Made by a program: the position numbers and the translations under genes. From Thalassotalea sp. Sam97 (GTDB lineage Bacteria; Pseudomonadota; Gammaproteobacteria; Enterobacterales; Alteromonadaceae), in assembly GCF_041379765.1 (NCBI RefSeq), contig NZ_CP166919.1, forward strand, positions 186,001-250,000: DNA of 64,000 nt, in the 5' to 3' direction. The stretch's first letter is position 1. Each line of letters starts with the position of its first letter. The notes under the pieces were generated by a model. The model searched no databases. It saw nothing but the letters and a program-made list of their open reading frames with translations, and had not been told where the DNA came from. Of the stretch, positions 28,993 to 37,954 are shown in pieces.

Positions 28993-30279
28993 TTGTTTGA
29001 TAGACATCAAGCAGGTGAGCAGGCAGTACTTGTTCACATTGACTTTTCTCAAGAAAACGCTCGCGAAGACTTATCTGAATTTGAAATGCTGGTTCCATCC
29101 GCAGGCGTTAATGCCTTAACGGTTGTTACTGGCAAGCGTGATACCCCTCATTCAAAGTATTTTGTTGGTACAGGTAAGGTTGAAGAAATAGCCGAAGCAG
29201 TAAAGCTATATGGTGCCGATGTGATCTTGTTTAATCATGCTCTCTCACCTTCTCAAGAAAAAAATGTTGAAGCATTATGCGAATGCCGAGTCATTGATCG
29301 GACAACGCTAATCCTTGATATTTTTGCGCAACGAGCGCGAACCCACGAAGGTAAATTACAAGTTGAATTAGCGCAACTGCGTCATATCAGTACCCGGTTG
29401 ATCCGAGGCTGGACCCACCTTGAGCGACAAAAAGGTGGTATAGGTTTGCGTGGGCCAGGGGAAACCCAGCTGGAAACCGACCGTCGTTTGTTACGTGAAC
29501 GAATGCAAAATATTCGAGCTCGTTTAGACAAGGTTGAAAAACAGCGCCATCAGGGGCGCCGTGCTCGTGAGCGTGCAGAAATTCCAACCGTATCTTTGGT
29601 CGGTTATACCAACGCGGGTAAATCAACATTATTTAACCGAATTACCAATGCAGACGTGTACGCCGCCGATCAATTGTTCGCAACGCTTGATCCAACGCTA
29701 CGTAAAATGCATATAGAAGACGTGGGCAGGGTGATCCTTGCTGATACGGTTGGTTTTATTCGTCATTTACCGCATGACTTAGTGGCGGCGTTTAAAGCGA
29801 CCTTAACTGAGACTCGTGAAGCGCACTTGCAATTGCATGTGGTCGATATTGCCGATGAACGTCGTGCTGACAATATTGCCCAAGTAGATGCGGTATTGGA
29901 AGAAATTGAGGCAAACGATATTCCTCAGTTACTGGTGTGCAATAAAATCGATAAGTTAGATGATATTGCACCGCGTATCGATCGTGATGAAGACGGCAAG
30001 CCGATACGGGTGTGGGTGTCAGCGCAAGCTAATCTTGGCATGGACTTATTATCGCAAGCCCTACAAGAGTTATTGGCGACGGATATCGTTGAATATCGTT
30101 TAAAATTGCCACCCGCCGCAGGACGTTGGCGCGGTGCGCTATATCAGCTAAATTGTATTAAAGAAGAGTCATTTGATGAGCAGGGTAATTGCCTGCTAAG
30201 CGTAACAATGCCGTTGCGCGAATGGAATAAGTTATTAAAAGCCGGGAAATCTGAGTTGGAAACCTTTATCCAACACTAA
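28993..30279 (+). CDS. hflX: Ribosome-splitting GTPase HflX
   Basis: GTPase that dissociates stalled or hibernating ribosomes, especially under heat stress. At 428 aa it has the HflX N-terminal domain (KYFVGTGKVEEIA; GRVIDRTTLILDIF), the RGPGETQLETDRR linker, and the G domain with GYTNAGKSTLFN, ADTVGFIRHLP and NKID. The start is TTG at 28993, with GGAG ten bases upstream; no closer ATG exists. It follows hfq with a 29-bp gap. Confidence 0.95.
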   Translation: MFDRHQAGEQAVLVHIDFSQENAREDLSEFEMLVPSAGVNALTVVTGKRDTPHSKYFVGTGKVEEIAEAVKLYGADVILFNHALSPSQEKNVEALCECRVIDRTTLILDIFAQRARTHEGKLQVELAQLRHISTRLIRGWTHLERQKGGIGLRGPGETQLETDRRLLRERMQNIRARLDKVEKQRHQGRRARERAEIPTVSLVGYTNAGKSTLFNRITNADVYAADQLFATLDPTLRKMHIEDVGRVILADTVGFIRHLPHDLVAAFKATLTETREAHLQLHVVDIADERRADNIAQVDAVLEEIEANDIPQLLVCNKIDKLDDIAPRIDRDEDGKPIRVWVSAQANLGMDLLSQALQELLATDIVEYRLKLPPAAGRWRGALYQLNCIKEESFDEQGNCLLSVTMPLREWNKLLKAGKSELETFIQH

Positions 30280-30329
30280 CCTGCTGATAATATAAAGTAA
30301 TATCAATCTAAAAATTGAGGGAAACCATA

Positions 30330-31484
30330 ATGGCGTGGAATGAACCGGGGAAAAACGATAATGATCCCTGGAAAAACAAAGGTGGACGTGATCAGGGGCC
30401 GCCGGATCTTGATGAATTACTCAAAGATCTAGGTAATAAGTTCGGTGGTGTATTTGGTGGTAACAAGCCTGGTAAATCGGGCGGTAGCCGCTTTAGTAGC
30501 TTTGGCGCAGGCCTTGTTCTTGTTATTGCTGCTGTCGTTTGGGCAGTCAGCGGTTTTTACACCATTAAAGAAGCCCAAAAAGGCGTGGTACTGCAGTTTG
30601 GTAAGTTTAATGGCTTTGTTGATCCAGGTATTCACTGGTTACCAACTTTTGTGCAAACGGTTATTCCCGTCGATGTGCAAACAACGCGTAACTTACAAAC
30701 CGAAGGCTTTATGCTTACCGAAGATGAGAATGTGGTTCGCGTTGAAATGCAGGTACAATACCGTATTATCGATGCGCGCAACTTCTTATTTAACGTAACT
30801 AATGCGCCTGCAAGTTTAGATCATGCCTTTGACAGTGCGATTCGCTATGTTGTTGGTCATTCAAAAATGGATGAAGTACTAACATCGGGTCGTGAATCAG
30901 TGCGTCAAGCAGTATGGGCTGAGCTTGATAAAGTGATCGAGCCATACAACATGGGCTTGGTTATCACGGACGTTAACTTTAAAGATGCGCGTCCACCTGA
31001 GCAGGTTAAAGATGCGTTTGATGATGCCATTGCTGCTCGAGAGGATGAAGAGCGTTTTGTTCTTGAAGCTGAAGCTTATGCCTTGTCAAAAGAACCTATT
31101 GCTCGTGGTGAAGCGAAGCGTATCGAGCAAGAAGCGTTAGCATATAAAGATCAGATTGTATTGGCTGCACAAGGTAATGTCGCTAAATTCAATCAGCTAT
31201 TACCACAGTATCAAGCGGCACCTGAAGTGACTCGTCAACGTTTGTATTTGGCGACCATGGAAAAAGTATACTCTAATGCATCAAAAGTCATGGTTGATGT
31301 GGAAGGTGGCAATAACATGATATATCTACCATTAGATAAAATCATGCAGCAGCAAAGCCTACCACAAACGTTGAAGCGTGATTTATCACCGCTATTGCAG
31401 CAAAACCCAACAACACAGGGTCGTAACTCAACAGTAAATTCGACCTCTTCTCGCAATGATCGCTTTAGCCGAGGAGGTAATTAA
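30330..31484 (+). CDS. hflK: FtsH modulator HflK (prohibitin/stomatin family)
   Basis: With HflC it forms the membrane cage that regulates the FtsH protease. The ATG at 30330 follows GAGGGAAACC. The 384-aa protein has a Gly/Asn-rich N-terminus, one membrane helix at about residues 57-78, and a periplasmic SPFH (Band 7) domain from about 80 to 280, then a Gln/Asn/Ser-rich tail. It lies two bases upstream of hflC. Confidence 0.95.
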   Translation: MAWNEPGKNDNDPWKNKGGRDQGPPDLDELLKDLGNKFGGVFGGNKPGKSGGSRFSSFGAGLVLVIAAVVWAVSGFYTIKEAQKGVVLQFGKFNGFVDPGIHWLPTFVQTVIPVDVQTTRNLQTEGFMLTEDENVVRVEMQVQYRIIDARNFLFNVTNAPASLDHAFDSAIRYVVGHSKMDEVLTSGRESVRQAVWAELDKVIEPYNMGLVITDVNFKDARPPEQVKDAFDDAIAAREDEERFVLEAEAYALSKEPIARGEAKRIEQEALAYKDQIVLAAQGNVAKFNQLLPQYQAAPEVTRQRLYLATMEKVYSNASKVMVDVEGGNNMIYLPLDKIMQQQSLPQTLKRDLSPLLQQNPTTQGRNSTVNSTSSRNDRFSRGGN

Positions 31485-31486
31485 TC

Positions 31487-32371
31487 ATGAAGAACTTTTC
31501 AATAATTGTATTGGTTGTATTAGGTCTTTTAACGGTATCGTCGGTATTCGTAGTTAATGAAGCTGAACGTGGTATTGTTTTTGCTTTCTCAAAAATCAAA
31601 CGAGATGGTAACGGCGATGTAAAAATTTACGAACCAGGTTTACACTTTAAAATTCCTTTAATTGAGCGTGTGCGTAAACTCGATGCGCGTATTCAAACTT
31701 TAGACGACAAAGCTGACCGCTTTGTAACGGCAGAAAAGAAGGACGTATTGGTCGATTCGTACGTAAAATGGCGTATCGTTGACTTCCCAACCTTTTACGT
31801 TCGTACCAATGGCGGTGACTTTAATAATGCCGAAGCGCTATTAAAGCAAAAAGTGAATAACGGTCTACGTACTGAATTTGGTTCACGTACCATTAAGCAA
31901 ATCGTATCAGGCGATCGTGATTCACTGATGGAAGAGGCAATGCTAAGTGCCGAATCATCAAAAGCGGAACTGGGTATTGAAGTAATTGACGTACGTGTTA
32001 AGCGTATCAACTTACCAGAAGAAGTCAGTAACTCGATTTATCAGCGTATGCGTGCTGAGCGTGAATCGGTGGCTCGTGAAGTACGTTCTAAAGGTAACGA
32101 GCGTGCTGAAGTGATTCGTGCGACGGTTGATGCCAAGGTTGTGGTTATGATTGCCGATGCCAATAAGCGTGCTTTTGAAATGCGTGGTGAAGGTGATGCA
32201 TTAGCTGCTAAGGTGTACGCGGATTCGTATAACCAAGATCCTGAGTTTTTCAGTTTTATCCGTAGCCTTGAAGCTTATGAAAAGAGCTTTAGCAACAAAG
32301 GTGACGTCATGATTGTTAAACCAGATAGCGACTTCTTCCACTACTTGAAAGAAACCACCGCTGCAAAATAA
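31487..32371 (+). CDS. hflC: FtsH modulator HflC (prohibitin/stomatin family)
   Basis: Partner of HflK. The 294-aa protein has an N-terminal anchor helix (about residues 4-22) and a Band 7 domain (ERGIVFAFSKI, EPGLHFKIPLIERV, VDSYVKWRI). AGGAGG lies upstream of the ATG. The transcript ends at the hairpin at 32385. Confidence 0.95.
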   Translation: MKNFSIIVLVVLGLLTVSSVFVVNEAERGIVFAFSKIKRDGNGDVKIYEPGLHFKIPLIERVRKLDARIQTLDDKADRFVTAEKKDVLVDSYVKWRIVDFPTFYVRTNGGDFNNAEALLKQKVNNGLRTEFGSRTIKQIVSGDRDSLMEEAMLSAESSKAELGIEVIDVRVKRINLPEEVSNSIYQRMRAERESVAREVRSKGNERAEVIRATVDAKVVVMIADANKRAFEMRGEGDALAAKVYADSYNQDPEFFSFIRSLEAYEKSFSNKGDVMIVKPDSDFFHYLKETTAAK

Positions 32372-32384
32372 CACCCCTTAATAT

Positions 32385-32412
32385 AAACCCACCACTCGGT
32401 GGGTTTATTTTT
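32385..32412 (+). terminator. Terminator after hflC
   Basis: Stem AAACCCACC / GGTGGGTTT with a short loop, followed by ATTTTTAT. It lies directly after the hflKC genes, so the next small gene may depend on readthrough or its own promoter. Confidence 0.8.
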
Positions 32413-32441
32413 ATCTACCATGAAAACAGGCAAGGATGACT

Positions 32442-32630
32442 ATGACCGTCGATATTATTATTTCGGCATTGGCATTAATGTTGATTTTTGAAGGGCTAGG
32501 GCCACTGCTATTTCCTAATCGTTGGCGTAATTTTATGTTGCAAATTGCCAATGAGAAACCCAACAGTATTCGCCAAATTGGCGCTGTGTTGGTGGCGATA
32601 GGCGCTATTATTTGGCTACTTAACACTTAA
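32442..32630 (+). CDS. DUF2065 inner-membrane protein (YjeT-like)
   Basis: A 62-aa protein of unknown function with two membrane helices (about residues 2-20 and 44-60) and the family segment FEGLGPLLFPNRWRN between them. The ATG at 32442 has AAGG six bases upstream; an ATG two codons earlier is too near the ribosome site. The position between hflC and purA is conserved in gammaproteobacteria. Confidence 0.88.
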   Translation: MTVDIIISALALMLIFEGLGPLLFPNRWRNFMLQIANEKPNSIRQIGAVLVAIGAIIWLLNT

Positions 32631-32674
32631 TCTTGGCTACGCTTGCAATATATTTACAATTTAGCTTGAAAAAA

Positions 32675-32723
32675 GTGCGCAAAACAGATGATCTAAAAAG
32701 CCAGTTTTGCTAGTATTGCGCAC
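32675..32723 (+). promoter_or_regulatory. Inverted repeats in the purA leader
   Basis: GTGCGCAA (32675-32682) can pair with TTGCGCAC (32716-32723), and GCAAAAC (32680-32685 region) can pair with GTTTTGC (32704-32710). The two pairings share the same left-hand bases, so they would compete or nest. This lies 32 bases before the purA start. It may be an operator or an RNA switch; function not known. Confidence 0.35.
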
Positions 32724-32754
32724 CTAATTTTGTTTCCGATTTGCAAAGTATATT

Positions 32755-34053
32755 ATGGGCAAAAACGTCGTTGTGTTAGGCACCCAATGGGGTGACGAAG
32801 GTAAAGGTAAAGTTGTTGACTTGTTAACTGATAAGGCCAAGTATGTTGTGCGTTATCAAGGTGGTCACAACGCAGGTCATACATTGATCGTTAATGGTGA
32901 AAAAACCGTTCTGCATTTGATTCCATCAGGTATCTTACGTGATAACGTAAAATGTTTGATCGGTAACGGCGTTGTATTGTGCCCAACTGCATTAATGAAA
33001 GAAATCGGCATGTTAGAAGAGCGTGGCGTACCAGTACGTGAGCGCTTACTAATTAGTGATGCATGTCCACTAATCATGCCATATCACGTTGCTCTAGATA
33101 ACGCTCGTGAAGCGGCTCGTGGTAGCAAGAAGATTGGTACGACTGGTCGTGGTATCGGTCCAGCTTACGAAGACAAAGTTGCTCGTCGTGGTTTACGTGT
33201 TGGTGATTTGTTTGATGCTGAATCATTCAAAGCTAAGTTAACCGAAATTATGGAATACCATAACTTCGTACTAACGAGCTACTACAAGGCTGAAGCATTA
33301 GACGTTGAAGCAGTATACGAGCAAGTAATGGCAATCGCGCCGATCATCCAAGCGATGACTAACGATGTAAGCGAGACCCTAGACCAAGCACGTAAGAACG
33401 GTGAATCAATCATGTTCGAAGGTGCACAAGGTACATTACTAGATATCGACCACGGTACTTACCCATATGTAACCTCTTCAAACACTACTGTAGGTGGTGT
33501 AGCGACTGGTTGTGGTTTTGGTCCTCGTTACTTAGATTACGTACTAGGTATCACTAAAGCGTACACAACACGTGTAGGTTCAGGTCCTTTCCCTACAGAA
33601 TTAAACGACGAAATTGGTAATCACTTAGGTACTGTTGGCCATGAATTTGGTGCAACTACGGGTCGTGAGCGTCGTTGTGGTTGGTTTGATGCCGTTGCAA
33701 TGCACCGCGCAGTACAAGTTAACTCAATCTCAGGTTTCTGTTTAACTAAGCTAGATGTTCTAGATGGTTTAAAAGAACTAAAAATCTGTGTTGGTTATAA
33801 AACTGAAGCAGGTGACGTGCTTACTGTGCCACCAATGGCTGCAGAAGGTTATGAAAATATCACACCAGTTTATGAAACAATGCCTGGTTGGGACGAGTCA
33901 ACGGTTGGTGCTACTTCTGTAGAACAGCTTCCAGCAAATGCTCGCGCGTACATCAAGCGTCTTGAAGAAGTAACAGGTGTACCAATTGATATTATTTCAA
34001 CCGGTCCAGACCGTGTTGAAACTATGATTCTTGTTAATCCATTTGACGAGTAA
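32755..34053 (+). CDS. purA: Adenylosuccinate synthetase
   Basis: Converts IMP and aspartate to adenylosuccinate using GTP in AMP synthesis. At 432 aa it has GTQWGDEGKGK from residue 9, GGHNAGHT, GTTGRGIGPAYEDK, FEGAQGTLLDIDHGTYPYVTS-type signature, and VGSGPFPTEL. The nearest ribosome site is weak and the leader contains competing inverted repeats (32675-32723). It is followed by a clear terminator. Confidence 0.97.
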   Translation: MGKNVVVLGTQWGDEGKGKVVDLLTDKAKYVVRYQGGHNAGHTLIVNGEKTVLHLIPSGILRDNVKCLIGNGVVLCPTALMKEIGMLEERGVPVRERLLISDACPLIMPYHVALDNAREAARGSKKIGTTGRGIGPAYEDKVARRGLRVGDLFDAESFKAKLTEIMEYHNFVLTSYYKAEALDVEAVYEQVMAIAPIIQAMTNDVSETLDQARKNGESIMFEGAQGTLLDIDHGTYPYVTSSNTTVGGVATGCGFGPRYLDYVLGITKAYTTRVGSGPFPTELNDEIGNHLGTVGHEFGATTGRERRCGWFDAVAMHRAVQVNSISGFCLTKLDVLDGLKELKICVGYKTEAGDVLTVPPMAAEGYENITPVYETMPGWDESTVGATSVEQLPANARAYIKRLEEVTGVPIDIISTGPDRVETMILVNPFDE

Positions 34054-34090
34054 TCAATCTAATACGTTTCATCGTACTGATGGCTAAACT

Positions 34091-34118
34091 AAAAGGGATC
34101 GTGAAGATCCCTTTTTTG
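34091..34118 (+). terminator. Terminator after purA
   Basis: Stem GGGATC / GATCCC extended by A-T pairs, with a loop GTGAA and six T after it, 40 bases past the purA stop. Confidence 0.88.
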
Positions 34119-34159
34119 TATCTGCGTTATGGCTTAAATCACTAACCGGTTATTTAAGA

Positions 34160-34405
34160 TTAAAACGATACGCGGATTAACAGTTCTGAGGTATCGAGAT
34201 CGGATAAATCTGCATATTGAGCACTGATATACCAGTTATTGCTAAGTGATAAAGAGCCACGCCATTGTTCACCTTGCAAGGTTAGGTCTTCATCATATTG
34301 ATGGCTAGCATACCCGAGCTACAAGTAGGTTCGACTGGTTATATCACTCTGTTGCGCTTTTAATGGTGTTGCAAGCGCAATTGTACTCAATAAGATGATT
34401 GTCAA
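34160..34405 (-). pseudogene. Decayed small outer-membrane beta-barrel protein gene
   Basis: Minus-strand frame of 81 codons interrupted by one TAG at 34319-34321. Before the stop it reads as a signal peptide (TIILLSTIALATPLKAQ) from a TTG at 34403; after the stop it continues with alternating amphipathic strands (GEQWRGSLSLSNNWYISAQYADLS) and ends ELLIRVSF, a typical outer-membrane C-terminal strand with terminal Phe. The length suggests an internal deletion as well as the nonsense codon. The family is not identified. It would be a gene if the TAG were a sequencing error or read through. Confidence 0.5.
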
Positions 34406-34824
34406 ACATGCTCAAATCATGGGGGCTCCCTATATTGTTGTTATTAATTCAGAGCAGGTGTTAGCACTGGCTGTTCAGCGCTATGCTCACAATGAGTACG
34501 CCACTGGCTCTGGTATTACCTTTTGAGAGCATGCCACGCTGAACATGAACGCTAGCTTAACATTTTTTAAGTTTATGATTTATTTTGCTTTTTAAGAATT
34601 TGATGGTGTCATATCAATTTGTAATACGTCATTCTTTAACGTTGTAAGCGGAAGATGTCTGTAACAGATCTCATATGTAAATAAAACTCATTAAGGTTCG
34701 TAAGTGCTTACTAGTTGGTAGGTTGTTGAAAAACATCGTACCTCTTATTGGTGGTCAATATGAAAGCTTTTAGGTACCATTACATTTCTGTTGTTCCTCC
34801 CCAAAAACATTGAGAATTATAAAA
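34406..34824. other. Intergenic region before malic enzyme gene
   Basis: About 420 bp without a convincing gene. A 35-codon open frame (34419-34526, plus strand, ending GSGITF) has no ribosome site and no recognised homology. The last 100 bases presumably hold the promoter of the malic enzyme gene. Confidence 0.4.
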
Positions 34825-36078
34825 ATGACCGACTTACGTCAACAAGCCCTAGACTACCATCTACAACCTAAGCCTGGAAAAATTGCTATGGCAATCACCA
34901 CCGAAGCTGAAACGGCGGAAGATCTCGCTTTAGCATATAGCCCTGGTGTTGCGGAGCCGGTACGTGAAATAGCCGATGATGTGAATAACGTGTATCGATA
35001 TACCAATAAAGGCAATACGGTTGCGGTGATCAGTAACGGTACGGCGATTCTTGGTCTAGGTAATCTTGGCCCGCTTGCTTCTAAGCCGGTTATGGAGGGC
35101 AAGGCGTTGTTGTTTAAGCGTTTTGCTGATATTGACTCGTTTGATATTCAAGTGAAACACAAAACGATTGAAGAGTTTGTGAGTACCGTTGCTAATATCA
35201 GTGACAGTTTTGGCGGTATTAATCTTGAAGATATTAAGGCACCGGAATGCTTTGCTATTGAAAAGGCGTTGATTGAGCGCTGTAAGATCCCAGTATTTCA
35301 TGATGACCAACATGGCACTGCAATTGTTACCGCTGCAGGTATGCTTAATGCGCTAGAAGTGCAGGGCAAACAGCTGAGCCAAGTTAAAATTGTCTGTTTA
35401 GGGGCTGGCGCTGCAGCCATCGCTTGCATGGAGTTGTTGATCAGTTGTGGCGCGCAACGTGAAAATATCTACATGTTAGATCGCAAGGGCATCATCCATA
35501 CTCGTCGCGATGATCTTAATGAGTATAAAAAGCTATTTGCTAATAATACCGACAAGCGAACGATAGAAGAGGCGTTGCAGGGGGCCGATGTATTTGTCGG
35601 CGTATCTGGGCCAAACTTGTTATCTGCCGAACAATTGCTGTTGATGGCGGAAAACCCCGTTGTATTTGCTTGCTCGAATCCCGATCCAGAAATTAAACCT
35701 GAACTTGCCTTAGCAACCCGCAGAGATGTCATTATTGCAACGGGCCGCTCTGACTACCCTAACCAAGTTAACAATGTGTTGTGTTTTCCTTTTATTTTCC
35801 GTGGTGCATTAGATGTTCGAGCGCGAACCATTAACGATGCAATGAAGGTTGCAGCGGTGCATGCAATCCGAGAAATCGCCAAACAGCCGGTGCCAGATGG
35901 TGTATTGCAGGCCAGTGGCTGTGAGCAGCTAAGCTTCGGTAAAGACTATATTATTCCTAAACCAATGGACCCACGTTTATTAGCCAATGTTGCTTATGCC
36001 GTTGCAAAAGCTGCGGTTGATAGTGGCGTTGCTGAAATAGACCTACCCGCAAATTACATGGGTATGGAAAACACCTAA
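34825..36078 (+). CDS. NAD(P)-dependent malic enzyme, short form
   Basis: Oxidative decarboxylation of malate to pyruvate, feeding NAD(P)H and gluconeogenesis. At 417 aa it is the short type lacking the phosphotransacetylase domain of E. coli MaeB. Seen: LALAYSPGVAEPVREI near residue 40, KGNTVAVISNGTAILGLG, VFHDDQHGTAIV (metal and substrate), and the Rossmann GAGAAAIACMELL. The ATG at 34825 is preferred; a TTG 15 bases upstream is in frame. Cofactor choice cannot be read from sequence. It is monocistronic, with a terminator behind. Confidence 0.93.
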   Translation: MTDLRQQALDYHLQPKPGKIAMAITTEAETAEDLALAYSPGVAEPVREIADDVNNVYRYTNKGNTVAVISNGTAILGLGNLGPLASKPVMEGKALLFKRFADIDSFDIQVKHKTIEEFVSTVANISDSFGGINLEDIKAPECFAIEKALIERCKIPVFHDDQHGTAIVTAAGMLNALEVQGKQLSQVKIVCLGAGAAAIACMELLISCGAQRENIYMLDRKGIIHTRRDDLNEYKKLFANNTDKRTIEEALQGADVFVGVSGPNLLSAEQLLLMAENPVVFACSNPDPEIKPELALATRRDVIIATGRSDYPNQVNNVLCFPFIFRGALDVRARTINDAMKVAAVHAIREIAKQPVPDGVLQASGCEQLSFGKDYIIPKPMDPRLLANVAYAVAKAAVDSGVAEIDLPANYMGMENT

Positions 36079-36098
36079 ATAAAAATGAGCAATAAAAA

Positions 36099-36128
36099 GG
36101 AAGGCCAGCAATGCTGGCCTTCTTTTTT
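36099..36128. terminator. Bidirectional terminator between malic enzyme gene and metJ
   Basis: Long perfect stem GAAGGCCAGCA / TGCTGGCCTTC with T runs on both strands (six on plus, five on minus). It serves the convergent malic enzyme gene and metJ. Confidence 0.9.
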
Positions 36129-36157
36129 GTTCTAGTTAGCGCTAAACGCTTTCAGCG

Positions 36158-36484
36158 TTAATCTTCTTGTTCATAGTCACTAAAATCAGTGATGCCATTT
36201 TCGGCTAGCACCTTGCGAACACTCTCTGGTAATTGATGCTCGTTATCTTTCGCTAAGTCTTCATCACTAGGCAGTGGCTGGCCGGTAAATGCGTGTAAAA
36301 ACGCTTCGCATAGCAATTCACTATTGGTAGCGTGACGCAAGTTGTTTACTTGGCGACGAGTGCGCTCATCAGTTAACACTTTCAGCACACGTAACGGAAT
36401 CGAAACGGTGATTTTTTTTACTTGTTCGCTTTTCTTACCATGTGGTGCGTAAGGGTTAATGTATTCCCCATTCCAATCAGCCAT
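36158..36484 (-). CDS. metJ: Methionine repressor MetJ
   Basis: Ribbon-helix-helix repressor that uses S-adenosylmethionine as corepressor and binds tandem met boxes. At 108 aa it has the conserved GEYINPYAPHGKKSE N-terminus, the KKITVSIPLRVLKVL DNA-binding strand and RRQVNNLRHATNSELLCEAFLHA. It is divergent from metB, and met boxes lie between them, so it likely regulates itself and metBF. Confidence 0.97.
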   Translation of the reverse strand: MADWNGEYINPYAPHGKKSEQVKKITVSIPLRVLKVLTDERTRRQVNNLRHATNSELLCEAFLHAFTGQPLPSDEDLAKDNEHQLPESVRKVLAENGITDFSDYEQED

Positions 36485-36609
36485 TGTGACTCCCTAAACA
36501 TTACTTTGCAGATGTCCCATCGTCATCATCTTGCTGATTGATGTCGCGGGTTTAACTGGTGTGATGAAATTGTACTGTATCCAGTAGATGAGTCAACTTT
36601 TAACGGCAA

Positions 36610-36682
36610 AGATGTATAGATGGCTAAAAATAGTTGACCTTGGTGAAAATTCGTCCTAGATTGGATAGACGTCTAAACATCC
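36610..36682. promoter_or_regulatory. MetJ operators (met boxes) between metJ and metB
   Basis: Two clusters of 8-bp units close to the AGACGTCT consensus. AGATGTAT AGATGGCT is at 36610-36625; AGACGTCT (exact consensus) followed by AAACATCC is at 36667-36682, with a weaker GATTGGAT directly before it. The arrangement in adjacent 8-mers is what MetJ dimers require. Confidence 0.75.
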
Positions 36683-36705
36683 AATTTTGTTTTTGGAGAT
36701 GCACC

Positions 36706-37866
36706 ATGGCTTATGACAAGCAGCAAACTATGGCAGTACAGGCCGGCATTAACAGTGACCAACATCACGGTGCAGTGGTCCCAGCCTTGCATTTATCAAG
36801 TACATACAGTTTGCAGGGTTTTAAACAAAAAAGAGAGTACGACTACTCCCGTACCGCAAACCCAACTCGTAGCACGCTAGCGCAAGTACTTGCTGAGCTT
36901 GAGGGTGGTGACGCTGCTGTCGTTACCAATACCGGGATGTCGGCGATTCACCTTATTTGTCAATTGCTGAGCAAAGATGATCGACTGCTTATTCCACATG
37001 ACTGTTACGGCGGCAGTTATCGGCTGTTTGTCCACCTCGCAAAGCGTGGTCATTTCCATCTCGATATTGTTGATCAGAGCGACGCAACCGCGTTAGCGCA
37101 GGCTCTCGCGAAAAAGCCGAAATTGGTATTAATCGAAACACCGAGTAATCCGTTATTGCGTATTGTTGATATCGAGCAAATCGCTGCGGCCGCCAAGCGC
37201 GTAGGTGCACTTGTTGCGGTAGACAACACCTTTCTATCACCACTTTTACAACAACCATTGGCGTTTGGCGCAGATATGGTGATTCACTCTACCACCAAAT
37301 TCATTAATGGCCATTCTGATGTTGTTGGTGGCGCAGTTGTATGCAAACAACAAGCATTAGCCGACGAGTTGGCATGGTGGGCAAATTGTATTGGCATTAC
37401 CGGTAGTGCGTTTGATGCGTATTTGACATTGCGTGGTATTAAAACCTTACCTGTGCGTTTAAAACAGCACGCTGCAAACACACAAGCGGTAGTTAGTTTA
37501 TTGTGCAATCATCAAGCGGTAAGCAAGGTTTATTACCCAGGGCTTGTCGATCATCCTGGACATCTGCTTGCTCAGCGACAACAAGCAGGCTTTGGCTCGA
37601 TGATCTCGTTTGAGTTAGCCGGTAACGACGAACAAGTAGGTCAGTTCTTGGCAACATTGCAATTATTTACACTGGCTCAATCGCTGGGCGGCGTTGAAAG
37701 TTTGATTGCTCATCCAGCGACTATGACCCACGCGGGCATGGATGCAGAAGCGCAAAAACAAGCCGGAATTAGCCAGTCGCTATTGCGGCTATCTGTGGGG
37801 ATCGAAGATGGCGAAGACTTATTGGTTGATTTACAACGGGCATTAGATGCGATGGCTGATAGTTGA
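36706..37866 (+). CDS. metB: Cystathionine gamma-synthase
   Basis: PLP enzyme joining cysteine to an activated homoserine to give cystathionine in methionine synthesis. The ATG at 36706 follows TTTTGGAGA and yields 386 aa; the longer frame from 36634 would run through the met boxes. PLP lysine is K198 (STTKFINGHSD), with YSRTANPTR and ETPSNPLL typical of the Cys/Met-metabolism family. Cystathionine gamma-lyase cannot be fully excluded, but the MetJ operators argue for MetB. metF follows after 88 bp. Confidence 0.92.
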   Translation: MAYDKQQTMAVQAGINSDQHHGAVVPALHLSSTYSLQGFKQKREYDYSRTANPTRSTLAQVLAELEGGDAAVVTNTGMSAIHLICQLLSKDDRLLIPHDCYGGSYRLFVHLAKRGHFHLDIVDQSDATALAQALAKKPKLVLIETPSNPLLRIVDIEQIAAAAKRVGALVAVDNTFLSPLLQQPLAFGADMVIHSTTKFINGHSDVVGGAVVCKQQALADELAWWANCIGITGSAFDAYLTLRGIKTLPVRLKQHAANTQAVVSLLCNHQAVSKVYYPGLVDHPGHLLAQRQQAGFGSMISFELAGNDEQVGQFLATLQLFTLAQSLGGVESLIAHPATMTHAGMDAEAQKQAGISQSLLRLSVGIEDGEDLLVDLQRALDAMADS

Positions 37867-37954
37867 TAACAAAAGCCAACTTACCGTTAACGGCTTAGCG
37901 TCAGTGTATACATATTAGTGAAGACAAAATGAGTAAATAAAGAGGATTTAGTCG

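Noticed and set aside
34419..34526. 35-aa plus-strand ORF ending in GSGITF
   Set aside because: No ribosome site, no homology recognised, in a region of decay.
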